In this document: one piece after another, positions 16,166 to 25,065 of the stretch
How the letters are laid out: every line of letters starts with the position of its first letter
Position numbering within the stretch: the first letter of the stretch is position 1
From: G958296245 sp963664035
GTDB taxonomy: Bacteria; Chloroflexota; Dehalococcoidia; Lucifugimonadales; G958296245
Length of the DNA stretch: 64,000 nucleotides
NCBI GenBank assembly: GCA_963664035.2
Contig: OY760867.2
Coordinates: 186,001 to 250,000 of the forward strand
Direction: 5' to 3'
Program-made: the position numbers and the translations under genes
Notes under the pieces: model-generated
Databases searched by the model: none
Told to the model about the DNA's origin: nothing
The model's input: only the letters and a program-made list of their open reading frames with translations

Positions 16166-17358
16166 CAGGGCCTTTTCAAAGTCAGGGTGGGAGTAGGACG
16201 ACAGATGGCTGGGCATCGAGTCTCTGTGCTCTGCCCGTGAGCGGTTCCTTCGATGACCAGAGCGAGCAGGCGCCTCTGAGCAGAGTCAAGGCAATGTTCC
16301 TGAGCAGGCTGAGCACTGCGCCGCTGCCGTGGTGCTGCATGACGTGACGGTCTTCGCCGAAGCTATCATCCTTGATGTGGAACAAGCTGTTCTCGATGCC
16401 CCAATGCCCTCGCATCAGTGAGAGTGCTCGCCTGGGCCCGATGTGAGACAGGCTGGTGACGGCGTACTGCACGCTTTCGGTCAACTGGTTGCTTTTGAGG
16501 TGTTTGACCAGCTTTCTGACCATGATCACATTGGATAGACCCGGAAAGTCGCTGTAGTCGGCAAGCTCCGATGATAGCCACACGGCTCGCTGCTCCAGCC
16601 GGCCATGTCCCTTGGTCGTCACTTGTAGATCGGGCTCGCCCGGCTCGGAGAAGAGCATCTGTACGTCTTCGAAGAGCTGGGGTTGGTTTTTTTGAGCTTG
16701 ACCACGTAGTCCTTGCCCTCGGCCAGGATGGTTTCGGCAAGGCTCGTATCGGCGTAGAGCGCATCTCCACTCAGCACTTTCAGACTCGGAAAGTGTGCCG
16801 ACAGCGACCGGATCCACTCCTCGGCCGCTCTCGGCTCATCCAGGTGGCGAGCTATCTCCACCTGGTCCAGCGCCATCGACCCCTCCCGGCTGAACAGATG
16901 CAACAGCTTCAACTGCTCATCGTCCTCCCAAACGCCCCGCACACTCTTGCCGTCCATTGACACCACGTCTATCTCGTTGCCCCGCAGCTCGGCCAACTTC
17001 AACACCAAACCCATCAGAGCGGCGCGCACCTCCGATATGGACACCATTCGTAGCAACCTTGACAACGTCGGCACCGACGGGCTGCGTCTCAACCCCAGCC
17101 CGCTCAGCAACTGTGGGTAGCACTCCCCGAATCTGCGCACGGCGCTCAACGAGCGCTGTCCGCACATGAGCGCTAACACCGTCAGGCTCAATACCCCCTC
17201 CAGGGAATGCACTTTCCCACGGCTACGGCGATGGTCCGTTATGCTCCCGAATGCCTCCCGCAGCAGACTGAACTCCTCTGGCAACGACGGTGGCCCTCTC
17301 ATTGCGCACCTCCTTGCCTCCTATTCTCGTACTTCTCTTAGACTTTGAAAAGGCCCTG
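16166..17358 (-). mobile_element. ISAs1-family insertion sequence, 1193 bp
   Basis: Both ends carry the perfect inverted repeat CAGGGCCTTTTCAAAGTC. The element is flanked by a perfect 9-bp direct repeat CCGGCGCTT (16157-16165 and 17359-17367), a target-site duplication of the size expected for ISAs1. Intact ends and duplication point to a recent insertion. It lies between the dehydrogenase pair and a DUF3800 gene remnant, and appears not to break a gene. It encodes one transposase read in two frames. Confidence 0.92.
16182..17302 (-). pseudogene. ISAs1-family transposase, split by a -1 frame change at a poly-A run
   Basis: The N-terminal part (17302 to about 16690) has the H-repeat/ISAs1 opening (ITDHRRSRGKVHSLEGVL), then the DDE residues in DGKSVRG and SGDALYAD. 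The frame then changes at a run of seven A (minus strand CTCAAAAAAACC, 16684-16691). In the -1 frame the protein continues KNQPQLFEDVQ, HGRLEQRAV and RGHWGIENSLFHIKDD (the catalytic Glu) to a stop at 16182. Joined, the product is about 373 residues, a normal size. The cause may be loss of one A, a sequencing error, or -1 slippage on A-AAA-AAA. AAGGAGG precedes the ATG. Confidence 0.85.
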
Positions 17359-17457
17359 CCGGCGCTTGGCAGCCTGTTGACGTCATCGGCACACATGTAG
17401 TAGATTGGAGGTGCAAGGGCCGGGCGTAGCTTCCTGCGGAAGCTATTACTGGCCCTT

Positions 17458-17760
17458 CTAATTGTCGCCCTCTGGGAAGGTCCCCTGTTCTGCCGACATC
17501 CGGTACAACCCTGGTCTGGGGTACCCGTCGTGGCTCGTCTGATCGATGGTTTTCTGCTCGATGATGCGGTGGTAGCGTCTGATGGCCAACAGGAAGGTGT
17601 CTCCTGCGGGAACACTCTTGTAAAGCTCGGCCTCCTCATATTGGCGTATCACCGAGGCAATCATGTCCGCAATCTGCACCCCAGCAGATGTCTTAGAGTC
17701 TCCGAAAAACGGCGTGTCCGTTATGTTAGTGCATGCACGACCCTCCTCCGAGCGGTATAA
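17458..17760 (-). pseudogene. DUF3800-domain protein, C-terminal remnant
   Basis: About 100 codons of a DUF3800-type protein C-terminus, recognised by DSKTSAGVQIADMIASVIRQYEE. The SxGxQIADxIA block is the family's best conserved C-terminal motif, part of its RNase-H-like/DDE-like core. The N-terminal part is missing: the frame runs into the left end of the IS701-like element at 17761. DUF3800 proteins are common in defence and mobile-element neighbourhoods. No start codon remains in native sequence, so I treat this as a fragment. Confidence 0.7.
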
Positions 17761-19215
17761 GCTCGACTTTGTACAAAACTTAGAAAAGGACAAGGTAAGC
17801 TGACAAGACCGAACCACCACGAAAGGTCATGTCATGCTCACCCTGCCCGATGTCATTGTATCCCTACTCCGTCCGTTCGCGCCGATGTTTCAGGCCAGGA
17901 CATGGACGAAAGTGCAGGTGCTGCTCGTCGGCGCAGTCCTGGCCACGCGCAACAGGACCGTCACCTCCGCGCTCCGCGCCATGGGACTCAGCGACGAGAC
18001 TGGCTTCGCTCGGTACCACCACGTTCTCAGCCGCGCTCAATGGTCACCTCTCCAGTTGAGCCGTGTACTGCTGTCGCTCCTGGTCCAATACCTCGATGGG
18101 GGTGACGGGCCGCTGGTATTCGGCATCGACGAGACGCTGGAGCGGCGGCGAGGCCGCCGGATCAAGGCCAAGGGGATATATCGTGACGCAGTGCGCTCCA
18201 GCGGGAGTCATTTCGTCAAGGCCTCCGGCCTGCGTTGGATAAGCCTGATGTGGCTGACCAACATACCTTGGGCACATCGGACATGGGCGTTGCCTGTGCT
18301 GACCGCGCTGGCGCCGTCTGAACGGTACTATCAGAAGCTGGGGCGGACTCACAAGAAGCTCACCGACCGACTGGGCGCGCCAGATGATAGTACAACTCCG
18401 TCGCTGGTTGCCCAACCGTCCTTTGGTGACGGTCGCCGACAGCAGCTACGCTGCACTCGATCTGCTCGCCTTCTGCCAGTCGATGACTCGCCCCGTCACC
18501 TTCATTACCCGGTTGCGTCTGGACGCCGCGCTCTACGAACCCGCTCCACCTCGACTGCCCGGACAGATGGGGCGTCCACGCCTCAAGGGCCAGCGTCTGC
18601 CCACGCTCGGGAACCTCCTTGAATGCCACGAGGCAGGCTGGACCAGGATGTCTGTGGCCTGGTACGACGGCGCCATCCGCGCGGTAGAGATCGTCTCTCA
18701 AACAGCGGTCTGGTATCACCCGGGCAAGCCACCGGTGCCCATTCGCTGGGTCCTCATTCGTGACCCCCTACACCAGTTCGACTCCCAAGCGCTGCTGTGT
18801 ACCGATCCTGCGATCAGCCCAGCCCAGATCATCGAGTGGTTCGTGCTGCGCTGGCAGATCGAGGTGACCTTTCAGGAGACGCGCGCTCATCTGGGAGTAG
18901 AGACTCAACGCCAGTGGTCGGATCGAGCCATATCTCGGACCACCCCTGTGCTGTTGGGACTGTTCTCTTGGATAACTCTCGCAGCCCACCTGTTGAGAGA
19001 CCGCCAACTCGCGACTCCACGATCGGCGGCATGGTATGTCAAGTCAGCGCCGACTTTCATCGATGCGATCGCTCTCGTGCGCCGTCACCTCTGGCTTGCT
19101 TCTGAGACTTTCTGCACATCGCCGCAGAAACCCGACATGCGAGAAATCCCAACGCCCATGTTCAACAGGTTCATCGAATCCCTCACCTACGCAGCGTGAA
19201 TGTACAAAGTCGAGC
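17761..19215 (+). mobile_element. IS701-family-like insertion sequence, about 1455 bp
   Basis: The ends are inverted repeats GCTCGACTTTGTACA (18 bp if the adjoining TAA/TTA is counted). It holds a single transposase gene in two frames. The flanking bases do not form a target duplication (GGTA on one side, GCTC on the other), and the two sides are halves of different genes: AIPR on the right and DUF3800 on the left. That fits an IS-adjacent deletion that removed the AIPR 3' end and the DUF3800 5' end. Confidence 0.85.
17834..19199 (+). pseudogene. IS701-type (DDE) transposase, broken by a 4-bp duplication
   Basis: The first part (17834 to about 18370) has FGIDETLERRRG (first Asp), AKGIYRDAVRSS and GLRWISLMW. 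The second frame, up to 19199, has RRWLPNRPLVTVADSSYA (second Asp), RLRLDAALYEPAP, GRPRLKGQRLPTL and VTFQETRAHLGVETQRQW (Glu). At about 18363-18374 the DNA reads ACCGACCGACTGG. Removing one CGAC restores KKLTDWARQMIVQLRRWLP, so a 4-bp tandem duplication broke the gene. This copy should not make active transposase. Confidence 0.85.
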
Positions 19216-20395
19216 TTAGCTCATAGAAGACCGGCGGGTCCAGCGCCTGGAAATCGTTCTGAAGACGTATTTGGTCAGGTTCGTCGAACAAGAAATCCCA
19301 GTCCTTCATCTGAGACTGCTTGTTGCTGGTAGAACTGATTATGTGTCTTAGGTTAGACGAAGGGTCTTCCACCAGCTTGAGCGTCACGGTAGCGCCACCT
19401 AGCTGGCCTCCTCGCCTCCAGTGATCGTAAACGTTGAAGGTTGTCTGGCAGCCGTTGACGATCTGGAAGTCCCGAACGTTCACTTTCGCGGCGTCATCAT
19501 CCAGCGCCGATACCGCAAAGGACGAGCATACAGCGGAAAGGCCATTGTTCATGAGTTGGAAAAGCGTCCTCTGGTTCGGGTCATCGAGCGTGGCCTTGAT
19601 ATCCTTGTTGACGGCGACGGCCCCAAGAGGCCCTCTAGGGTTATACCGAAATATGGCGTACTTGTGCTCATCGAATGTCCTGGCTAACTCCTCGAGAGGA
19701 AGGGTTGCGACCAAGCATCTGAATGCGCCAGACCTAGATTCGTGATGACCCGTCGGATCGATTTCCAATGTCAACTCAATCTCCCTGACTTCGTTCAGGG
19801 AGTCGATGATGCGAGTCAATTCGTCTATGTCTATTATGGTAGCGAGATGCGGAATATCGACATAATCCCCACCGATGGAGAGAGTCAGTGGGCCATCAGT
19901 CCATGCATTTGCACGCCCTTGCAACTGCTTGGTCGCACGAAGGGTAGTCAGATATACGAGTTGGAGCTCGTATCCGTCGAGGAGGAGATGGCGGAAAGTA
20001 GGAATAAACTCCAGTATCTTTTCGTTGGAGACTTCAGCAAGTATCTGAGGAGTAGAGAGCTTGGCGGGCACATCCAAGAAGCTAGCCAAGTCTCTCATCT
20101 TGAGAGTATCGGGGCTGGAACGGTACTTCGACTGGAAGAGATAGACGGTCATGGAGTCGTCATCGACGTAGTACGCGTCCAACTCCAAGTCGTCCTTGCC
20201 GTCGGTGATATTGGCCAGCAGATCGTCCTCGGTAGGAGGATTCTGAATCTGGTCCAAGCGAAGGTCAGCAGCCCAAAACAGGAACCCTCTTGCCACGTCG
20301 CCATCGAACAGGCGGTTGGCTGAGTCGCGGACCCTGTTGGTGATTCTCTCTATTTCCCTGATCTTCTGTTCGTTGCGCTCCTGGCGGGTGGGCAT
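19216..20395 (-). pseudogene. AIPR-family (abortive infection phage resistance) protein, 3' truncated
   Basis: About 393 native codons of an AIPR protein. Family features are the restriction-endonuclease-like N-terminus (DLELDAYYVDDDSMTVYLFQSKYR) and the block FRYNPRGPLGAVAVNKDIKATL, LFQLMNNGLSAVC and FQIVNGCQTT. AIPR proteins are usually 550-700 residues, so the C-terminal third is gone; the frame runs into the IS701-like element and stops at 19187 after IS-encoded residues. I start at 20395 (MPTRQERNEQ), preceded by GGAGG. Activity is doubtful. Confidence 0.85.
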
Positions 20396-20441
20396 AATGG
20401 CCTCCGTCGGCTGAGATAGCCGAGGATGAATCGTCGAGGCC

Positions 20442-20470
20442 ATTATAGGAGCTAAGGGCCGTGCGGTCCA
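20442..20470 (-). promoter_or_regulatory. Probable promoter of the AIPR gene
   Basis: On the minus strand TGGACC and a perfect TATAAT are separated by 17 bp, with the -10 box about 47 bp before the chosen start codon at 20395. Confidence 0.5.
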
Positions 20471-20537
20471 TAAGCGGCATAGCGGGCTGCTGCTTGGGCG
20501 CGGCCATAGCCGGGCTGACGAAGAGGCGCCGGGGCGC

Positions 20538-21035
20538 TCAGGCGGGGGATACCTCGTCGAGGCGGCCGGTGGCGCAGTCGTAGACGAAGCCCCTGACCTG
20601 GTCCTTGGCGGGGATGAAGGGGTTGGCCTGGATGCGGGCGATGGACTGGCGCACGTCCTGTTCCAGGTCTCCGAAGGCTTCGAGCGCGAACGATGGCCTG
20701 ATGCCGGTGTCGGCCTCGATCATGTCCTTCACGTCGTCGTCGCGGAAGGTGAGCATCCCGCAGTCGGTGTGGTGGACGAGGACGACCTCGCGGGTGCCGA
20801 GGAAGCGCTGCGAGATCATGAGCGAGCGGATCGCGTCGTCGGTCACGACGCCGCCGGCGTTGCGTATGACGTGCGCGTCGCCTTCGTCGAGGCCGAGCAG
20901 CTTGTGGGTGTCCAGCCGGGCGTCCATGCACGCGACGACCGCGACCCCCTTCGCGGGCGGCAGGGGCAGAGCGCCCTTGTCGAAGCTCTCGGCGTAGCGG
21001 GCGTTGTTCTCCAGCATCACATCGGTAGCGGACAT
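20538..21035 (-). CDS. Beta-class carbonic anhydrase
   Basis: A 165-residue beta-carbonic anhydrase interconverting CO2 and bicarbonate. Zinc ligands are Cys36 (in ACMDARLD), His89 and Cys92 (VHHTDCGM); the Asp38-Arg40 pair is present and HVIRNAGG follows at 55-62. Length and spacing resemble the short mycobacterial Rv1284-like group. The start at 21035 has GGAAGGAG six bases upstream, which overlaps an earlier in-frame ATG at 21041. It stands alone. Confidence 0.88.
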   Translation of the reverse strand: MSATDVMLENNARYAESFDKGALPLPPAKGVAVVACMDARLDTHKLLGLDEGDAHVIRNAGGVVTDDAIRSLMISQRFLGTREVVLVHHTDCGMLTFRDDDVKDMIEADTGIRPSFALEAFGDLEQDVRQSIARIQANPFIPAKDQVRGFVYDCATGRLDEVSPA

Positions 21036-21205
21036 GGGCATCTCCTTCCGGCGCCAGGGTTCGAGCAAGGCGCGCAGCCGCTAGTTTAGGCGTATTCCGC
21101 CCGCCGCGCAATCCCTGGCCGGCGGCTAGGGACCCGGCCCTTGCCATTCGCAGAACGCGCGTGCTATACTTCTCCCCATGCACCACCGGCCACATACTGA
21201 GGTTC

Positions 21206-21234
21206 GTAGGGGCGGGTTTCAAACCCGCCCTCCC
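21206..21234. repeat. GTAGGGGCGGG-type palindromic repeat
   Basis: GTAGGGGCGGGTTT joined to AAACCCGCCCT forms a near-perfect hairpin. The same element occurs at 43479-43504, 43690-43715, 44150-44175, 44419-44444, 58975-59000, 59101-59126 and 59324-59349, in both orientations and always outside genes. It looks like a REP- or MITE-type dispersed repeat. Confidence 0.8.
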
Positions 21235-21268
21235 AATGCCCGCTGTCCGGACACGGCGGCGATTCGCG

Positions 21269-21381
21269 TGTCTCATTCTGTCTCATCGCTGTCTCATTCT
21301 GTCTTATCCGTGTCTCATTCTGCCTATTTCGTGTCTCCCCCTGTCTCACGGTCCATAGCTGAAATAGACAGAATGAGACAG
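21269..21381. repeat. Degenerate TGTCTCATTCTG repeat cluster
   Basis: Several copies of TGTCTCATTCTG and close variants (TGTCTTATCCG, TGTCTCACGG) stand in tandem from 21269 to about 21350. One copy in inverse orientation (GACAGAATGAGACAG) lies at about 21367-21381, so the group can pair into a stem. It lies between two genes; its role is unknown. Confidence 0.6.
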
Positions 21382-21470
21382 TTTCCAGGAATTCCCGGCC
21401 GTTCTCGCTGAGCAAGGCCGCAAGAGCGATGCCCCCTCACTCGGCAGGGGCAGGCAAATCGGCGTCCACG

Positions 21471-22307
21471 TCACCATTTCTTCAGTATGTGGTCCGCGAT
21501 GGGTATAGCGCGCCGCGCGCCGACGGGGTTGCCAGCCGCGAACATTAGCTCGAACAGCGGGGCGTTATTCGAGTTCGTGAGCATGCGAGAGCTTTCCGCG
21601 ACACTATAGAAGACTGTGCTCAAGCGCCTCTTATATCTTTCCGCGATTAGTTTGCTTCCTCGTGCCCTCTCTCGTCTGGGCTCATCTTCTAGGAACGATA
21701 GTTGATGGGAGTCACGATAGCTCTCCTCCCAGTATCCACGACCTCCGAAGATGCGGTCCAACTGCTTCGAAGTCGCTTCATCCGGTTCGTTGCCTGTCGG
21801 CATCATACGGGCGACCGCCATGAGCGGAAAGAGTATCCAGCAGTCGATCTTCTCAGTAACCGCAATCGCCTCTATCGTCGTCCAGGATACCTCGATCTTG
21901 TAAGGATCCAGAAATACCACCGCGCGGTCGTTCCAAGCCATACCGTCGCAGAACCTGGGTATCTCCGAGTTCGCGTCGCCTTGGACAATACAGATGCTGC
22001 GACCGGCGTGCTCATCTGCCAACGCTCTCAGCGAGGCAACTCGCTCCGGGTCGCTTTCGACGAACAGGAACCTGTCAAAGGGCTTGTCGTCGATCTCCAG
22101 GGCTATACGCGTCGAACCCCTTCGCAACTCTCGAAATTCATCATATTCGCCCGATGTGAACTCGTACGACCCCGACCCGGCAAAAGCGTCGACATAGGTC
22201 AGCCTGAATTGCTGATTCTTCAGGGCAGTGGTGTAAGCGTCCAGGTATTGCCGGAGGATCTTCAGCTTTTGATCTGTCCATGGCCCGCCAAACTCTTGAG
22301 TGCTCAT
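21471..22307 (-). CDS. tcmP: Three-Cys-motif partner protein TcmP
   Basis: A 278-residue protein of the TcmP family, which is found next to three-Cys-motif (DUF5131) proteins. It begins with a GGPWTDQKLKILRQYLDAYTTAL segment, then a methyltransferase-like motif YVDAFAGSGSY (about 37-47), FVESDPERV, and FLDPYKIEVSW with the DPY motif. The fold suggests a SAM-dependent modification, but no activity is established. The start overlaps the stop of the upstream DUF5131 gene as ATGA, so the two are coupled. The longer frame to 22352 lies inside that gene. Confidence 0.82.
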   Translation of the reverse strand: MSTQEFGGPWTDQKLKILRQYLDAYTTALKNQQFRLTYVDAFAGSGSYEFTSGEYDEFRELRRGSTRIALEIDDKPFDRFLFVESDPERVASLRALADEHAGRSICIVQGDANSEIPRFCDGMAWNDRAVVFLDPYKIEVSWTTIEAIAVTEKIDCWILFPLMAVARMMPTGNEPDEATSKQLDRIFGGRGYWEESYRDSHQLSFLEDEPRRERARGSKLIAERYKRRLSTVFYSVAESSRMLTNSNNAPLFELMFAAGNPVGARRAIPIADHILKKW

Positions 22308-23077
22308 GCTGCCTGTCTGCCGGCCAAGCGGGCCTGGGGCATTTGCATCCAAGTCTCGCCGTCCAGCACTGCCTTGTCTCCCGAGCGCTTGCCGCGCCTC
22401 CCCCCCAACTGCTTGAGGAAGAACGCCACGCCCGCCCTGCGCGACTGGTCCCGCAGGTCTCTAGCCCAATCGAGGTCCATGGGCCGCGCTCGCGGGCCGC
22501 TCTCTCCTCCCGCGATCACCCACTGGAGCTCGCCGGAGTCAAGCCAACGGCTTAGATCGATCGACCCGAGCAGCGGCTCGGCGGATACGAAGCGCACCGG
22601 GGCCGGCAGCCGCGCCAGCACCTCGATACGCGGCGCGTACTTCTGGTTCTCCACCGACGTGCCGACCCAAACGCCGTCCGGCCACACGCCTTCATAACGC
22701 TCCCGGTTGAGCTCCCACCACCCAACGGCTCTACCCGGCCTCTTCGTCAGTACCTGGAATACATGGCCGCGCCGCTCTGCCGCCTCGCCCATGACGTTGA
22801 AGATCTTCGAAACGAAGTCGTAGGGCACGCGGGGATGGAAGACGTCCGACATGCTGTTGACGAATACGCGCCTTGGACTCGCCCAGCGCAACGGCGCCTC
22901 CAGCCTATCGGGCATCAGGTGAATGTCGCCCGGGTCGCCATGGTATCCAGGCACGCCCATTGCCGTCAGCCGCGGGTAGAGGGCGAACATGTAGCAGTGA
23001 TCGCAGCCGGGAGATACCCGCGTGCAGCCCGTAACGGGGTTCCAGGTCTCGTCCGTCCATTCGATGGCCGATGGCAT
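22304..23077 (-). CDS. DUF5131 (phage Gp37/Gp68-like) three-Cys-motif protein
   Basis: A 257-residue protein with the family start IEWTDETWNPVTGCTRVSPGCDHCY; its three cysteines (C18, C25, C28) give the name and recall an iron-sulfur or zinc site. Further conserved parts are HLMPDRL, RRVFVNSMSDVFH, VFQVLTKRP, VWVGTSVENQ and WVIAGGESGPRARPM. The family is often carried by phages and genomic islands, paired with TcmP as here. The biochemical role is unproven; it has been compared with radical-SAM barrels. It overlaps tcmP by 4 bp. Confidence 0.85.
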   Translation of the reverse strand: MPSAIEWTDETWNPVTGCTRVSPGCDHCYMFALYPRLTAMGVPGYHGDPGDIHLMPDRLEAPLRWASPRRVFVNSMSDVFHPRVPYDFVSKIFNVMGEAAERRGHVFQVLTKRPGRAVGWWELNRERYEGVWPDGVWVGTSVENQKYAPRIEVLARLPAPVRFVSAEPLLGSIDLSRWLDSGELQWVIAGGESGPRARPMDLDWARDLRDQSRRAGVAFFLKQLGGRRGKRSGDKAVLDGETWMQMPQARLAGRQAA

Positions 23078-23167
23078 GGCGCTATGCCTCCGTTGTCATG
23101 GCACGCATGTTCGTACACGGCAGCTTCTCTTGTCAAGGCTATGGCGGTTGCGTAAACGCTGAGAATG

Positions 23168-23911
23168 CTACGCCGGGTCGGCGGCGTAGATGGCGCTGGC
23201 GGCCTGGAGGCGGCGGACCTCGGTGTAGTCGTCGACGGGGCGGCCCCCGGCGTCCAGGGTGGTGCGCAGCGCGAACTCGGCGACGTCGGGGCGGTTGTAG
23301 CAGACGAAGGCCATGCGCAGCCGCTCGATGGCGCTGCCTGCGTCGTCGGCGGGGTCGGCGAAGAGCAGGGGGCCGGTGTCCACCTGGTAGCGGTTGCGCT
23401 CCGGGTGGATGTTCATGGTCTTGACGGGGTACTCCATGACGACGCGCGCGCCCTCGCGCTCGATCTCGGTTACGGCGACGAGCGGGAGGTTGTCGATGGT
23501 GGCCTGGACGACATCGGAGTCGTCCGCGAGCCTGCGGGTGTTGGGGAAGCGGCGGACGGTCAGCTCGTAGCTGGTGAACCCGTCCCGTATGGAGATGGGC
23601 CGCGAGGTCTCCTTCTGACCGACCCGCCGCGTCATCGAGCCGAGGCCGATGGCCTGCGTGCGCGACCACGCGCCGACGTACTCGTGGTTGGGCGCCTGGA
23701 AGAGGGTGTCGTCGCGGTACATCCACTCGGTGCGGCACGGGGTTATCAGGAAGAACTCCTCGGACGCGCCGCCGCGCTCGACGACCTCGCAGCGGGCGTC
23801 GAGCTGGATGCGCGCGCTGTTGCCCCAGGGCATGTGGCCCGGCTTGCGGTCGTCGGGGCGCGGCGGGACGACCCACCTGATATACGAGTTGGCGAAGTCG
23901 CAGACATTCAC
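23168..23911 (-). CDS. Conserved-looking hypothetical protein beside HpcH/HpaI aldolase
   Basis: A 247-residue soluble protein I do not recognise. Predicted strands dominate; recognisable stretches include IRWVVPP, LITPCRTEWMYRDDTLFQ and MEYPVKTMNIHPERN. GGAGG lies ten bases before the ATG. It starts 13 bp after the aldolase stop on the same strand, so they are probably co-transcribed. It may be a cupin- or jelly-roll-like catabolic protein, but this is a guess from strand content only. Confidence 0.6.
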   Translation of the reverse strand: MNVCDFANSYIRWVVPPRPDDRKPGHMPWGNSARIQLDARCEVVERGGASEEFFLITPCRTEWMYRDDTLFQAPNHEYVGAWSRTQAIGLGSMTRRVGQKETSRPISIRDGFTSYELTVRRFPNTRRLADDSDVVQATIDNLPLVAVTEIEREGARVVMEYPVKTMNIHPERNRYQVDTGPLLFADPADDAGSAIERLRMAFVCYNRPDVAEFALRTTLDAGGRPVDDYTEVRRLQAASAIYAADPA

Positions 23912-23924
23912 GATGGGCCTCCGG

Positions 23925-24659
23925 CTACCACTTCATGCGGGGTTCGCGGTTATGCTTGCGGAGGAGGTCTTCGGCGCCGCCCCGGACAAGCCCCACCACG
24001 TCTATGCTCTCCACGTGGTCTATCCACATCTCCTTGCCGGCGGCTTTAAGCTTCGCCCTGGCCCTTGCGTAGGCGTCGTCCACCCTGGGGTCGGCGTTTC
24101 CTCCTGGGATGCCGAGGGACTGGGCCATGTCCTCCCTGCCCTCGGCGAAGTATTGGAGGCCGTCGACCTGGAGGATGTCCTCGAGGTTGTCCACGCAGGT
24201 TGCGCTCTCGATCTGCGGGACGACGACGAGGTTGTCGTTGACGTCGGCCATCAGGTCGGCGCGGCTGTCGGTGTCCTGGTGGAAGACCATGGCGAGGCTG
24301 GTCGCGCTCCGCAGGCCCAGGGGGGCGAAGTAGGAGAACTTGACCAGGGCCTCGGCCTCCTCGCGGGTCTGGAGGTTGGGGACGGTGATCTGGCGTATGC
24401 CCCGGTCGAGGTAGCTGAGGATGGTGCTCTCGCGCCCGTCCGGCACGCGCATGATGGGGGTGACGCCGAAGCCGATGGCGACCCTGCACAGCCTGCCGAC
24501 GCGCTCGGGCGTGATGGGCGAGTGCTGGCCGTCGAATGCCACGAAGTCGAGGCCGACGCGCCCGGCGAGCTCGACGAGCTCCTCCGAGGGGTCGGACATG
24601 GCGAGGCCGAGGGCCTTTTCGCCGTTGCGTATCCTGGTAAGGCAGTTGTTGGTGAACAT
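23925..24659 (-). CDS. HpcH/HpaI aldolase family protein
   Basis: A 244-residue TIM-barrel class II aldolase of the HpcH/HpaI (2,4-dihydroxyhept-2-enedioate aldolase / citrate lyase beta-like) family. It has FVAFDGQHSP (catalytic His region), IMRVPDG (substrate Arg), VVPQIESATCVDNLEDIL (metal Glu) and FAEGREDMAQSLG (the metal Asp region, usually GxxDLxxSLG). These enzymes cleave or form 4-hydroxy-2-oxo acids with Mg or Mn. I start at 24659, where GGAG is eight bases upstream; an earlier ATG at 24692 has no such site. Confidence 0.83.
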   Translation of the reverse strand: MFTNNCLTRIRNGEKALGLAMSDPSEELVELAGRVGLDFVAFDGQHSPITPERVGRLCRVAIGFGVTPIMRVPDGRESTILSYLDRGIRQITVPNLQTREEAEALVKFSYFAPLGLRSATSLAMVFHQDTDSRADLMADVNDNLVVVPQIESATCVDNLEDILQVDGLQYFAEGREDMAQSLGIPGGNADPRVDDAYARARAKLKAAGKEMWIDHVESIDVVGLVRGGAEDLLRKHNREPRMKW

Positions 24660-24795
24660 GGGCGGCGCTCCGTTGGGTGTAGTGGCGGACATTCTACACC
24701 GTGATTCACGGTTGGTGGGGTTGCATCGCGTGCCGGGGCGTATGGCCGGGTCTGGTACAGTGGTAGTATCAAGCAAGGCAATTCTGGAGGGTGTC

Positions 24796-25065
24796 ATGCA
24801 GGTGTTCTGGCGAGAGGCGCGGCGGGGCGAGCGTCTCGTGCTCGCGATGGACGACGGGAGCGAGGAGGAGATCGGCGGCGTGCGGCAGACGAAGCGGGGG
24901 TTCGACGCGTTCGCGAAGACGTTCGGGTACGACCCCGGGCGCGCGGTGAAGGGGTTGGAGACGATGGACGATGGTAAGCGGTTCGTCGAGTCGTTCAGCC
25001 CGTGGGAGATGTACGGCGTTTACGGCGCGAAGGTCGAGCCCGGCGTGAGGCCCGAGGTCACGTGA
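24796..25065 (+). CDS. Small hypothetical protein coupled to npdG
   Basis: An 89-residue acidic protein starting MQVFWREARRGERLVLAMDDG and ending KVEPGVRPEVT. No family is recognised. GGAGG is seven bases before the ATG, and its stop overlaps the GTG start of the reductase gene (GTGA), so it is genuinely translated with it. It is the first gene of a four-gene plus-strand run. Confidence 0.7.
   Translation: MQVFWREARRGERLVLAMDDGSEEEIGGVRQTKRGFDAFAKTFGYDPGRAVKGLETMDDGKRFVESFSPWEMYGVYGAKVEPGVRPEVT

Larger units (their letters stand above)
21036..21470. other. Intergenic region with palindrome and short repeats
   Basis: No gene is supported between the carbonic anhydrase and TcmP genes. It contains a GTAGGGGCGGG palindrome and a TGTCTCATTCTG repeat cluster, both listed separately. 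Confidence 0.5.

Noticed and set aside
23110..23136. A possible promoter (TTGACA, 15 bp, TACGAA) for the DUF5131/tcmP operon on the minus strand.
   Set aside because: The spacing is short and the -10 box is poor; not strong enough to list as a feature.
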